A stretch of DNA of 64,000 bases. Origin: Enterobacteriaceae bacterium ESL0689 (GTDB taxonomy: Bacteria; Pseudomonadota; Gammaproteobacteria; Enterobacterales; Enterobacteriaceae). The stretch is taken from contig JAQTIF010000001.1 of assembly GCA_029433525.1 (NCBI GenBank), forward strand, positions 2,170,001-2,234,000, given 5' to 3'. The position numbers and the translations under genes were made by a program. Shown here one piece after another: positions 1 to 8,336 of the stretch (within the stretch, counting starts at the first letter, position 1; every line of letters begins with the position of its first letter). The notes beneath the pieces were generated by a model, which saw only the letters and a list, made by a program, of their open reading frames with translations, ran no database searches and was not told the DNA's origin.

Positions 1-243
1 CCAATAAACAAACGGACGATGACTGACCGGAAAAGCAATGCCGTCAGCATCATGACCACGCATTACCTGATTGAGAAGCCTTCTGACTTCACAGCGCTCA
101 GGCCTGGTCATCATCATATTGCGATACCAGGACGGCGATTTATCAAACCATCTGGCACAACTGGCAAAATGTGAACCCACACGACGATAAGACTTAAGGC
201 GACCACCGGGAAGTCGGTCACGCGCCTTATTTTTTACAGACAT
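1..243 (-). CDS. Hypothetical protein, N-terminal part, cut by window edge
   Basis: An open frame starts at ATG 243 and stays open for 81 codons to the left edge, so only the N-terminus is seen. The peptide begins MSVKNKARDRLPGGRLKSYR and is rich in Arg and aromatic residues, with no signal peptide or membrane segment. I do not recognise a functional domain. It resembles small basic proteins often carried on plasmids, prophages or near insertion sequences, which fits the IS nest immediately upstream; that is inference. The region behind it (244-440) holds no other gene, only a GC-rich hairpin at about 361-384. Confidence 0.5.
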   Translation of the reverse strand, partial: MSVKNKARDRLPGGRLKSYRRVGSHFASCARWFDKSPSWYRNMMMTRPERCEVRRLLNQVMRGHDADGIAFPVSHRPFVYW

Positions 244-440
244 AATAAATCCTCTAAGTAACTGAATACCTAGAAGATGTCGTACTGTTCATACCCCATA
301 AAAGTTAACGCCATAATAAAAATCCATACGATCAGTTCAGGTTGTCCCGGAACAGTTCACCGCCCCTCGCGGCGCTGCGGGGCGTCGCCCTGCTCCGGTC
401 AACCTTTCTGACCTGAAGCATCACCATAATATCAGTCTTG

Positions 441-518
441 GGCTTTGTTGAATAAATCGAACTTTCAGGTGACTGGCGGATCTGATAGCTACAGTCATTT
501 CAATATCTGGCCACTATG
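441..518 (+). mobile_element. 78-bp IS903-type end fragment
   Basis: Positions 441-458 are the 18-bp terminal inverted repeat typical of IS903 (GGCTTTGTTGAATAAATC). The sequence from 441 to 517 is a near-exact inverted copy of the transposase-proximal end at 2573-2650, up to and including the transposase ATG (515-517). It is therefore the 5' end of a second, oppositely oriented copy of the same element, removed after its start codon where the next element begins at 519. Confidence 0.75.
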
Positions 519-1351
519 GGCTTTGTTGAATAAATCAGAGGCAGTCGATGGAGTCTATGGTTCCCTCGGATACATCCGTTATGCGATCCGGACACTATGC
601 GGCATACCCAACGACGTCATTCGATTCAGCGCTTTGATCATCGCCATCGCTTCACCCGCCTGCGCATCATAGTCTCGCAGGCTCAGATGACCACCCAGCA
701 ACGTTTTGACGCGGTACATCGCTGTTTCTGCCAGTGAACGCCGGTGATAGCCCACTTTCTTTTTCCAGACATCATTACTGCCGCTCAGAGGCTGATTGGC
801 CACCGCATGGTTACGTTCATGATACTTCCCGGACCAGTATTGCGCGCCACTTCGTGGCGGGATCAGTGGCCTGATTTTTTCCTCAACAAGGCATCGTGGC
901 AGTAATGCGTGTCGTAAGCACCGTCTGCCGAAGCTTCCCTGGTTTTCCTGTGGGTCTGGTTTATCAAACCCTCCAGTGCCTGCGCATCCGTCGTTCCGCT
1001 GAGCGATAAGTCAGCACAGATTATCTCGTGCGTCGCACTGTCTGCGGCCAGATGAAGCTTGCGCCACACTCTGCGCTTGTCAGTCCCGTGCTGCCGGACT
1101 TTCCATTCACCTTCACCAGCGACTTTCAGGCCCGTACTGTCAATGACGAGGTGTGAGATCTTGCCACGGGCTGGCGTTTTTATGCTGATGTTAACGGTGC
1201 TGTCCCGCTTGCTGAGCAGAGAGTAGTCCGGGCAGCGCAGCGGCAGAGCCATCAGCTTAAAAATCGAGTCAACGAAGCCCTGTAAAGCCCGGAGCGACAG
1301 GTTGAACACGCGTTTCATCATCAGTACCGTGGTAATTGCCATATCGGTGTA

Positions 1352-2270
1352 GGGTGTGTCCCGTAACTATTTTTTGTACCATCTGGTATCTGTCTCACTA
1401 TAGAAAGTCCTTTAGATATGGCTCGCTACGATTTCCCGGATGAGGCGTGGGCACTGATTTCTCCCATGCTACCACCTGAAAAAGCCTCTTCCAGAGGGGG
1501 ACGCCCTTATTTTTCTCACAGACACGTCATGAATGGCATATTCTGGATCCTTTGTTCCGGTGCCCCATGGCGGGATTTACCTGAACGTTACGGCTGCTGG
1601 AAAACGATATATAACCGTTTTAACCGGTGGTCAAAAAGTGGCGTAATGAACAGTATTTTCAATAAATTACTTCAGATACTTGATGAAAAATCGTTGATTG
1701 ACTGGGATGTCATCGCACTTGACGGAAGTAACATCAGGGCCTGAAAGCGGCTGCGGGTGCAAAAAAATATCCCGATGACTCAGATGACCATGGGCTGGGT
1801 CGCTCACGCGGCGGCTTTGGCACCAAAATCCATCTGGCAACAGATGGTACAGGATTACCCTTAAGTTTCTGCCTGAGCGGTGGGCAGGCTCACGAAAGTC
1901 AGTACGCAAAACCCTTACTCAGACAAATCGGTGTTATTCGAAAAAGTGGTTGTCTGAAGTCGCGCCCCAAAGCTGTGCTGGTGGATAAAGGATACTCAGG
2001 CGGTAATCTTCGTATTTATTTAAAAACGAAGGGAATAAAGGCAGTTATTCCTTTCAAATCAAACGAAAAAGCAAGTCGTGATGGTCGTCGAACACTGGAT
2101 CGTCAGTTATATAAAAAGCGCAATGTGGTGGAACGCTGCTTTGCAATACTGAAAGAAAACCGTCGAATAGCCACGCGCTCAGAAAAAACAGCCAGAAACT
2201 ATCTGAGCATGCTAAAACTGGGGGCAATCAGGTTGTTTTTAAGGCGGTTGTTAGGTTAAGGGACACAGCC
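1352..2270 (+). mobile_element. IS427-type element (IS5 family) inserted in the IS903 transposase
   Basis: Imperfect 16-bp terminal repeats GGGTGTGTCCCGTAAC (1352-1367) and GTTAAGGGACACAGCC (2255-2270) bound a 919-bp unit carrying a two-frame transposase. TA dinucleotides flank it (1350-1351, 2271-2272), matching the short TA target duplication of this subgroup. It sits inside the IS903-type transposase gene in the opposite orientation and abuts a MITE-like unit on its right. Confidence 0.8.
1418..2259 (+). pseudogene. IS5-family (IS427-type) transposase in two frames
   Basis: Frame 1 runs 1418-1744 (108 aa, MARYDFPDEAWALISPML to VIALDGSNIRA) and gives the N-terminal region with the first catalytic Asp (ALDGS). 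The rest is in another frame to 2259 and contains KAAAGAKKYP, GFGTKIHLATD, the VDKGYSG motif and RNVVERCFAILKENRR. The frames meet at about 1738-1746. Adding one G there would restore continuous ALKAAAG, so this may be a one-base loss. Some members of this IS subgroup make the enzyme by programmed frameshifting, which I cannot exclude. Confidence 0.75.
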
Positions 2271-2291
2271 TAGGCTGTGTCCCTTAACCTA
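2252..2291. repeat. 40-bp perfect palindrome at the IS/MITE junction
   Basis: The right end of the IS and the inverted left end of the MITE meet around a central TA (2271-2272), giving a perfect palindrome of 20-bp arms. It contains the stop codon of the transposase's second frame. Confidence 0.85.
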
Positions 2292-2423
2292 TTTGAAGGT
2301 CAGAATTGAAAGCAAAAATTATCTCTAAAAAGGCAATTTTGGCTGATAAATGCACTTTTTGTGGCGATTTTTCACCCTCACAATGATGCTGTATTGTACA
2401 AAAAACAGTTACGGGACACACCC
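2273..2423 (-). mobile_element. 151-bp MITE-like element related to the adjacent IS
   Basis: A 151-bp stretch without coding capacity is bounded by GGCTGTGTCCCTTAAC (2273-2288) and GTTACGGGACACACCC (2408-2423). These match the right and left ends of the neighbouring IS in inverted order. Read on the minus strand, about the first 28 bases match the IS 5' end with one or two differences, after which similarity stops. TA dinucleotides flank it (2271-2272, 2424-2425). This is the structure of a non-autonomous MITE mobilised by an IS427-type transposase, or of an internally deleted copy. Confidence 0.6.
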
Positions 2424-2650
2424 TAGTGAAGTGGCCGGCCTCGCCCCTCAGGCTTTGCACTGTCAGTCCATGCAGCAATGGCAGCCTCATCAAGCCAGAT
2501 CGTCAGTGAGCCACGTTGTCTGAGTGCGTTATTGTAGGCATTCCAGTTGGTTATTTTAAACTTTTGCTTTGCCATAGTGACCAGATATTGAAATGACTGT
2601 AGCTATCAGATCCGCCAGTCACCTGAAAGTTCGATTTATTCAACAAAGCC

Positions 2651-2817
2651 TGCACGATGTAGAAGATAAATTCCCATATGAGGTATTACACCCGCAACAT
2701 GGAATTGAAATTTTAGCGGGGATAAGTTTTGGAAGTAAAACAAAATACCGAATAAAACTCATATGGGATGATAATTATAAAAAAAGGAATGAAGAGGAGT
2801 TTTTCGTTTCTATATAA
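2651..2817 (+). pseudogene. C-terminal remnant of an unknown gene cut by the IS nest
   Basis: Just right of the IS903-type end an open frame runs to a stop at 2815-2817. It encodes HDVEDKFPYEVLHPQHGIEI and about 30 further residues ending EEEFFVSI. Its apparent upstream codons lie inside the IS, so the true start is lost. No matching N-terminal part is seen left of 441. I do not recognise the family. Codons are more AT-rich than the housekeeping genes of the window. Confidence 0.5.
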
Positions 2818-2835
2818 ATTGGTTCGCACAATGAC

Positions 2836-2888
2836 GTTATGCTAAAGAGGCCGCTGCGGGATTCGATTTTCGCAGCGGCATTTTCAAC
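2836..2888. repeat. Dispersed hairpin repeat, copy 1 (terminator-like)
   Basis: GCTAAAGAGGCCGCTGCGGG leads into a stem formed by GCCGCTGCG and CGCAGCGGC, followed by a short T-rich stretch. About 53 bp match a second copy at 38862-38913 with a handful of differences. It could serve as a terminator for the truncated gene at 2651-2817. Confidence 0.6.
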
Positions 2889-3099
2889 ATAACGAGTCGT
2901 ACATTATGCGCACTAAAATTATAACAGTAAAACTATCGCGTCAATATCTTTAACAAACGCTGGATTCAGTATGCAGCTAAACCCAGCGTTATCCATTACC
3001 GAATTTCCGGTTGTGGTGCTTTCCAGCTTCTGGTTAGCACTGGTTTCTGCGGCCAGTATGTCCGCAGGAATATCATAAATTCACCGTCAGGTACAATTA

Positions 3100-3375
3100 T
3101 TAGTAGTTACTGAAAATGTCCTGATGCGTTCCGGTACGTGATAATTTGAGATCTTCAGCGTCTACTTTATAAATAAGTATCCAGTCGCCTTCTATATGGG
3201 CATCACGGAAGCCCCGCCACTCACCTTGTAGCAGGTGATCTTCATACTCCTGAGGTATTTCCTTTTCTTCGACAAGTAACGTTATTAACGTCTTTAGCTT
3301 GTCCATATCCTTACCGCGTTTTTTAAGTCGTTTTACATCTCGTTTGAAAGCACTCGCATATACCGGTGTTAGCAT
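3100..3375 (-). CDS. yafQ: YafQ/RelE-type mRNA interferase toxin
   Basis: This 91-residue protein has the length and pattern of YafQ: SAFKRDVKRLKKRGKDMDKL at the start, HLLQGEWRGFRDAHIEGDWI in the middle and a C-terminal LSRTGTHQDIF. YafQ family toxins cut mRNA in the ribosome and are held inactive by DinJ. The catalytic region of the family includes His residues at GEWRGFRDAHI and near the C-terminal THQDIF, both present. The start codon overlaps the antitoxin stop by one base (TGATG), typical of translational coupling. No damage is visible, so the toxin is probably functional; the substrate is inferred from the family. Confidence 0.85.
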   Translation of the reverse strand: MLTPVYASAFKRDVKRLKKRGKDMDKLKTLITLLVEEKEIPQEYEDHLLQGEWRGFRDAHIEGDWILIYKVDAEDLKLSRTGTHQDIFSNY

Positions 3376-3632
3376 CAGATCTCCAGGTCATTAAACATAG
3401 CCTCAGTAGATTCGAATCGTTTACCGTGCCCTGTTTCCAGCTCCTCAATAGCTTTACGGGTAATGGCGTTTGGTGTATTTATCTCGAAAGGTAATCGCCC
3501 CTCATCAGCGATGCGTATCATGACTAACCGGATAACGTCTGATGTGCTGAGACCGATTTTATTAAGTGCAGCGACAGCTCTTTCCTTTGTATCCTTAGGG
3601 ATACGGGCTTTTACCAGTGCATCTGCATTCAT
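3375..3632 (-). CDS. dinJ: DinJ/RelB-type antitoxin
   Basis: I start this at ATG 3632 (MNADALVKARIPKDTKERAV, 85 aa) because a GGAG ribosome-binding site precedes it and DinJ proteins are about 86 aa. The upstream in-frame ATG at 3704 would add 24 residues with no family support. The N-terminal half is a ribbon-helix-helix domain (VKARIPKD, then GLSTSDVIRLVMIRIA). The C-terminal half should wrap the toxin. It forms a two-gene operon with yafQ and is expected to repress its own promoter. Confidence 0.85.
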   Translation of the reverse strand: MNADALVKARIPKDTKERAVAALNKIGLSTSDVIRLVMIRIADEGRLPFEINTPNAITRKAIEELETGHGKRFESTEAMFNDLEI

Positions 3633-3698
3633 TTGTATAACTCCAGAAGCGATTAAAAGTAGACAACGGTTGCATGTTATCGAATGTGGATACATTGT

Positions 3699-3725
3699 GG
3701 TCACGTGTCAAGATTTTATAAAATC
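3699..3725 (-). promoter_or_regulatory. Possible promoter/operator of dinJ-yafQ
   Basis: On the minus strand a TTGACA -35 box lies at 3704-3709. A 14-bp perfect palindrome, GATTTTATAAAATC, spans 3712-3725 just upstream. A clear -10 box at the right distance is not obvious, so this is tentative. A palindrome here would suit binding of a ribbon-helix-helix antitoxin. Confidence 0.3.
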
Positions 3726-3916
3726 ATAACAGCTCACCGCCTGATCAATTTTACCCCACCTCCACTCAATCATCAAACGATCAAAATTGCATCTCATGCC
3801 CGTTTTTGATATACAAAAAAGCGTTATTTTTTATGCCTCAGCAAGCCAGAAGGGTTTTTGCCTGATACGAAAATGAAATAAAAATAAAAATAATTTTTAA
3901 CAAATTACACTGCTCT

Positions 3917-3989
3917 CAGTATCAGGATAGTTGTCACTCCATGCCCTTAGACTGATTTTTCAGAGGGAGTGACAACTATCCTGACACTG
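3917..3989. repeat. Long inverted repeat, 24-bp arms
   Basis: Arms 3917-3940 and 3966-3989 are reverse complements with one mismatch, separated by 25 bases. As RNA this is a very stable stem. It lies in the otherwise gene-poor stretch 3726-4137. The right arm contains a GTG codon that opens a small hydrophobic reading frame (3969-4085). Confidence 0.75.
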
Positions 3990-4085
3990 AAGGCTCTGGT
4001 TGGGCATGCTATGGTGAACTGGTACATCTTGTCTGTTTTGTCCGGTGTCGTCAGCCAGGTGTGGTATTTCCGCACCTGGCTTTAG
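3969..4085 (+). other. Possible 38-aa hydrophobic peptide ORF
   Basis: From GTG 3969 a frame of 38 codons reads VTTILTLKALVGHAMVNWYI, then LSVLSGVVSQVWYFRTWL, and ends at TAG 4083-4085. The peptide has a hydrophobic core and four aromatic residues near its C-terminus. An AGAGGG stretch lies only about two bases before the GTG, closer than normal, and both sit at a strong stem. It could be a small membrane peptide of a type I toxin sort, or chance. ATG codons inside the frame would give shorter peptides. Confidence 0.25.
4054..4083 (+). terminator. Hairpin with short T stretch
   Basis: GCCAGGTG (4054-4061) pairs with CACCTGGC (4073-4080), followed by TTT. It overlaps the end of the small frame at 3969-4085 and faces the end of the DUF805 gene. 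Confidence 0.4.
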
Positions 4086-4137
4086 TTCAATGGCTTACCG
4101 TTGGCCGGATCAAGGGTTTTCTTCCCTGCTCAACTTC

Positions 4138-4659
4138 TTAATCAACGCTTCTGAGGGTTTTGCTATCTTTTAATTTACTGGGTTTACAGCACAACCAGAC
4201 AAGCGGCACAGCGAAGAATATATTTAGTATATTGCTGATTTTATACATGATCTCATACCCGGTTTGCCCGTCAGTTATTGAACGGAGCAGATAAAAACAG
4301 CCCGTCATAACCACTGGAATAACCAGCACATTGATTAATACAATTCCGCCAAACCACCAGCCAGAATAACCGATATCATGCATTCGCCGGATACCCAGCG
4401 AAAGGATTGGCAGAAATAAAATCATCGGAGCCAGTCCATGCAACGGTAAGTAAACATAATAAACCCACACCAGCACCATGCCGCCGTCACCCTGTTCAGC
4501 GAGCGAGGTCAGCCACAGATAACTACCTGATGCAAGAAGGAGAATAATGAGTATATTGATGATAATAAATGACCAGAACGCCTGCCGGGAAGCACACCCC
4601 CGGTAAACAAAGGTCTTTCGCCAGCCCTGCCAGTAACAATGCCAAAAACTCTCTGACAT
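4138..4659 (-). CDS. DUF805 family inner-membrane protein
   Basis: This 173-residue protein shows the DUF805 layout. A short N-terminal stretch holds the Gly-x-Ala-Ser-Arg-x-x-Phe-Trp-type motif (RGCASRQAFWSF), then come hydrophobic segments at about residues 29-50, 74-90, 100-120 and 140-157. The conserved RRMHDIGYSGWW lies before the third segment. Function is unknown for the family. The gene stands alone between the toxin-antitoxin pair and the 3' end of tssM, on the same strand as tssM but 276 bp beyond it. The 4660-4934 gap shows no gene. Confidence 0.8.
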   Translation of the reverse strand: MSESFWHCYWQGWRKTFVYRGCASRQAFWSFIIINILIILLLASGSYLWLTSLAEQGDGGMVLVWVYYVYLPLHGLAPMILFLPILSLGIRRMHDIGYSGWWFGGIVLINVLVIPVVMTGCFYLLRSITDGQTGYEIMYKISNILNIFFAVPLVWLCCKPSKLKDSKTLRSVD

Positions 4660-4934
4660 ATATCCTCCGGAATAAAAAATAGATGGACAATTCCTGTCAT
4701 GATATACAGGTATTATTAATGAGCTATAGTAAACAGATAAAACGGAAACAATATAATATCCCCGGACAGAGTTACAGGTTTCATAAGTATATTCGTTGCC
4801 AGTTTTTCAATATCAATATTCGATCCTCCAGTATAGTGGGTTACAAAGAAACGAATCTGGTTGTTATGTTAAAATATTAACGATAACCGTTCTGATGCAG
4901 AACAAAATCTATTTCTGACTGGTAACGAGTCAGA

Positions 4935-7900
4935 TCACTCATTGACGCTGACTATCATATCATCAACCGGCGTAGTGCCACTGAATATCTTCTCCGGTAG
5001 CCGGAAGTGACGCAGTTTCAGCAGTGCCAGCGGCCCCGAACCCGCTTCCGTACGCAGGATGTAGTTCAGCGACCTTCCATCCGGTGCCTGCCAGCTCAGG
5101 CGGTAGCTGCTTTCCACGCCGGGATAAGCGCTCACCTGCGCCTGATCCAGCAGCCGTATCCAGCCCCAGCTTCCTGGCATATCCGCATACTGCCGGGTTC
5201 CCGCTTTCGTGCTTATCCAGCTTAATTCCGCTCCTGGAGCCTCGCTGTCACCCGGCCAGTTGAAGCGTTTCCACTCCGGCATCTGGTTCATGTAACGCAG
5301 CTTCTGGCTGTCGATAACCATATCCGTCTGCATCACCCCTTCAGCGGTGCCCGGACGCAGTTCGAAACTCATCCCGGCATTGCCTGCGATGAAAGCCTCT
5401 TCTGCTATCTGGCTCAGAGTGTTGATGGCGCTGAGAAACGCCGGGTTAAATTCCAGTCCCTGAGCATTAATACTGTCCGGCACCCAGTGGTTGCCCTCCC
5501 GGTGCAACAGACCATTCAGCCGGGTCTGTAAAAACCGGCTGATATGCCCGGTGTCGCTACTGATATAACGCGCCAGCAGTGGCAGCGAGGTGTCGCTGGC
5601 ACTGTCGGCAAACGGATAACGGCCGCCGAAAGCAGCATTCCATTCGCTAACCACCGCCTGCTGCCACTGGACATTGAGACTCTCCGCCGCCGGGCCCAAT
5701 ACCTGCTGCCAGGCCTGCTCCATCGGTTCGACAAATACCGTGCGGCCAAATCCGCCCCACTCCTGCCCCAGTCCCGCTGCCAGCAGACTGCCGTAGTCCC
5801 GGGTGTCTGTGAGGTCTACCGATTTGCCCTCAAACACCGTACGCGCCAGGGTGCGGGTCATCGCTTGTGGATCGGCGGCACTGGTCACCTGCTGGAGCCG
5901 CAGCCGCACCTGGGTCACCCGGGTCAGATAGGACTGAAAACTCTGCGCGTCACTGGCAGTGCGGGTGCGGTCGAGCAGCGCCAGCAGCGGGCCAAAGGTG
6001 GCGTCCAGCGGCCCGTGTACGTCGTCATTCTGCTCAATAACCGGCTGCGGGTGTTTATGCAGCAGATTTTGCGCCGACTTCACCAGCGAATCCGCTATCG
6101 CTTCACCACGCTGTCCGGTGCGTCCCTGCACACTGACCGTGTTCATCAACGCCACCAGCGGCGACTGGCGCACATCGGCCATCAGGGTTAACTGCTCCAC
6201 AGCGTCAGATAAGGTAGCTGCCCGGTGCCAGCGCAGGCTGTTGAGAAATCCCAGCCAGGCATTACCAAAGTCAGCAAAATAGCGCTCGGTCAGCCGCTGT
6301 TGCAGCGCCTGGGGGGAGATATCCTCCTGGGTGGTAAGTGGGTGCTGGCTGTCTGTCAGCACCCAGTCCAGCTCATCGCGCCGGTTTTTCACCACCTCGG
6401 CAATCGCGGGCTGAACCGCCTGCTCCCACGCCTGACGGGTAAACATCCCTGGCACCACTTCATCGGTGCTGAACAGCCGCCTGGCATCGGTATCGCCGGT
6501 CATGTCCTCCAGACGCAGGTCACTGTACAGGTTCGCCACCCGCACCAGCATCTTCTGATACAGCCCTGTTTCACTGTTGCGCATCCCTATCAGACGCACC
6601 AGCAGCGCCCGGGTCTGGCTGATCAGCGCCTCATCTGCTGCCCCCTGCCAGCCAGGATGGGCGGCCAGTTGCGCGCCATAAAACGCCAGCAGCGAGGTCG
6701 CTACCCCCTGCCACACGCCATTCTTCACGCCGTCGCGCACTGGCCAGTCCGCCAGCAGGGTTTTGCTGAACCATGGAGCATTCATATGTGCCGGACGGGT
6801 CAGCATCAGATACAGTTTCAGTTGGTCATAAGCGTTTTTCGCCTGCTTATCCCGTAACGGGCTGTCCGGTGGCAGGGAGGTAAAGGCTCTCAGTTGTACC
6901 TGCAAATGGGTCAGCGCCGCATCCCGTAACAGCGGTTGTGCGCTGGCCTGATACTGTGGCCACAGTGCGGCCAGCAGCCGATCATTGTGACTCAGCCCGG
7001 CGCGCTGATACCACGGCACCCCGTGTTCTGCACGGTACTGTAACTGTGCGACTGTTTTCTGGAGTTCCATCAGCGCCTGTAAGCGCGCCGCCAGCGGCTG
7101 ATTAACCTGTGTCGCCCTGGCTACGGCAGTGCCACTGTCGATAATCTGGTTGCGGTTGCTGAAATAAGAACATCCCATCCATACCGCCCAGCCGACCATC
7201 AGGGTGGCACAGGCCGGTGCCAGTGCTGTACGCCAACGCAATCCTGGCTGACGCGGACGCAGTGCCACCGGCAGCATATGTACTGAATCCGGAATTATTT
7301 CCCAGCGCCGATCCATACCCCAGTGATGGGGGATCTGACGAGCCGTTCCTTCGGAGGGCTGGCTGAATATCACCCCTGCCAGTGGTAGTGCCCGGCAGGG
7401 AGTGAGCAATATTGACAGCGGCGTGCTGATACTCTGCGGACTGCTGCATAACTGGTCAGCCAGCATCAGCAGAAAGTGGTGTTTCACATCGCCACATATC
7501 TGCTGTACGCCACGTTCAATCAGTTCTTCACTAAGGGCGGCGAGCTGCTGTATCAGCGTTTCTTCCTGGCATCCGGCAGGCAACAGGCAACCAATCGCCT
7601 GCACCACCCTTCCCTGCGGCAAACCGGCGCTGGGATGCTGCGACCAGACATACAGCGGCAGACGCCAGCCCAGTAACACCATTCGTTGATTAATCGCCTG
7701 CGCCAGCGTGTCCATCCTGTCGGCAGAAGGTGGCGGCGATGGGGGAGCCGGTTCAAGACTGGGAAGCTGATCAAAGGCGGCTGTCACCCACACGATCCCG
7801 TCTGCCGGACGGTGGCGCAGTTGGCGCAGCGCCTTCAGCCATGCCTGGTCAGCGGGCATATCCGGGTCGCCGCCCCATAACAGCAGCGTCCCTCCATCCT

Positions 7901-8336
7901 CTTGCCATAACTGACGAGTGAGACCTGGGGTCAGTTGTTCAACATCCGCGACCTGCCCGATGATCAGCAGAATGCGCACCTTGCTGCCCCAGCGCCAGTG
8001 GTAGAGCTGACGCATGGTAGCGCGGATTTCGCCAACGGTAATGTGGCGAGGCGGTATTTTTGCCACGCGCGCTTCATCGTCAGGATTTTCATTCTTCTGT
8101 TTCGCCTGTATGCGATGCCAGCTCTGCTGGATAAGCAGCTGTACGCTACCACCATAACGGAGTAACAGAATAATCATTATCGCACAGGCTATCCCCAGCC
8201 ACTTCAGACCCGGCGTATTCAGCCCCAGCCGATCACCATACTGCCAGATAAGCCAGCCGACGCCCGCAACTATCGCCGCAGACAGGGCCGTGCGCCACAA
8301 GCCACCACGCCATACTGAATTCTCAACTGTGTTCAT
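4935..8336 (-). CDS. tssM: T6SS membrane-complex protein TssM (IcmF/VasK family)
   Basis: TssM forms, with TssL and TssJ, the envelope complex that anchors the T6SS baseplate. The 1,133-residue product has two N-terminal membrane segments (about residues 14-32 and 44-60), a cytoplasmic domain, a third segment at about 368-390 (TALAPACATLMVGWAVWMGC) and a long periplasmic part with IcmF-type and C-terminal TssM features (FELRPGTAEGVMQ, WPGDSEAPGAELSW, GSWGWIRLLDQA). No Walker A motif is visible in the cytoplasmic domain: where many TssM proteins have a P-loop there is LLIIGQVADVEQLTPG. Length is within the family range. The start overlaps the end of the preceding gene by 14 bp. No tssJ, tssL or other core gene follows. 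Confidence 0.85.
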   Translation of the reverse strand: MNTVENSVWRGGLWRTALSAAIVAGVGWLIWQYGDRLGLNTPGLKWLGIACAIMIILLLRYGGSVQLLIQQSWHRIQAKQKNENPDDEARVAKIPPRHITVGEIRATMRQLYHWRWGSKVRILLIIGQVADVEQLTPGLTRQLWQEDGGTLLLWGGDPDMPADQAWLKALRQLRHRPADGIVWVTAAFDQLPSLEPAPPSPPPSADRMDTLAQAINQRMVLLGWRLPLYVWSQHPSAGLPQGRVVQAIGCLLPAGCQEETLIQQLAALSEELIERGVQQICGDVKHHFLLMLADQLCSSPQSISTPLSILLTPCRALPLAGVIFSQPSEGTARQIPHHWGMDRRWEIIPDSVHMLPVALRPRQPGLRWRTALAPACATLMVGWAVWMGCSYFSNRNQIIDSGTAVARATQVNQPLAARLQALMELQKTVAQLQYRAEHGVPWYQRAGLSHNDRLLAALWPQYQASAQPLLRDAALTHLQVQLRAFTSLPPDSPLRDKQAKNAYDQLKLYLMLTRPAHMNAPWFSKTLLADWPVRDGVKNGVWQGVATSLLAFYGAQLAAHPGWQGAADEALISQTRALLVRLIGMRNSETGLYQKMLVRVANLYSDLRLEDMTGDTDARRLFSTDEVVPGMFTRQAWEQAVQPAIAEVVKNRRDELDWVLTDSQHPLTTQEDISPQALQQRLTERYFADFGNAWLGFLNSLRWHRAATLSDAVEQLTLMADVRQSPLVALMNTVSVQGRTGQRGEAIADSLVKSAQNLLHKHPQPVIEQNDDVHGPLDATFGPLLALLDRTRTASDAQSFQSYLTRVTQVRLRLQQVTSAADPQAMTRTLARTVFEGKSVDLTDTRDYGSLLAAGLGQEWGGFGRTVFVEPMEQAWQQVLGPAAESLNVQWQQAVVSEWNAAFGGRYPFADSASDTSLPLLARYISSDTGHISRFLQTRLNGLLHREGNHWVPDSINAQGLEFNPAFLSAINTLSQIAEEAFIAGNAGMSFELRPGTAEGVMQTDMVIDSQKLRYMNQMPEWKRFNWPGDSEAPGAELSWISTKAGTRQYADMPGSWGWIRLLDQAQVSAYPGVESSYRLSWQAPDGRSLNYILRTEAGSGPLALLKLRHFRLPEKIFSGTTPVDDMIVSVNE

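Larger units (their letters stand above)
579..2575 (-). pseudogene. IS903-type transposase, interrupted and frameshifted
   Basis: The reading starts at ATG 2575 (MAKQKFKITNWNAYNNALRQ), runs to the GRGRPLHY region at about 2426, is broken by inserted DNA, and resumes at 1349 (TDMAITTVLMMKRVFNLSLR). It continues to about 880, where a run of six A (875-880 on the opposite strand) has lost one base compared with the frame needed for RKKIRPLIPPRSGAQYW. The last part is read in another frame down to 579. The family is the DDE transposase of IS5/IS903; the catalytic core is split, so no active enzyme is expected. Confidence 0.85.
519..2650 (-). mobile_element. IS903-type element (IS5 family), interrupted by a second IS and a MITE
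   Basis: Terminal inverted repeats lie at 519-536 and 2633-2650 (18 bp, GGCTTTGTTGAATAAATC and its complement). Removing the insert at 1352-2425 leaves about 1,060 bp, the expected size for IS903. The flanks 510-518 and 2651-2659 do not form the 9-bp target duplication expected of IS903, so the present arrangement arose with rearrangement or deletion after insertion. The element cannot move by itself because its transposase is broken twice. Confidence 0.85.

Noticed and set aside
361..384. GC-rich hairpin CGCCCC/GGGGCG near the left edge
   Set aside because: Noted as structure, but there is no adjacent gene end or T run to call a terminator, and no evidence for an origin or attachment site.
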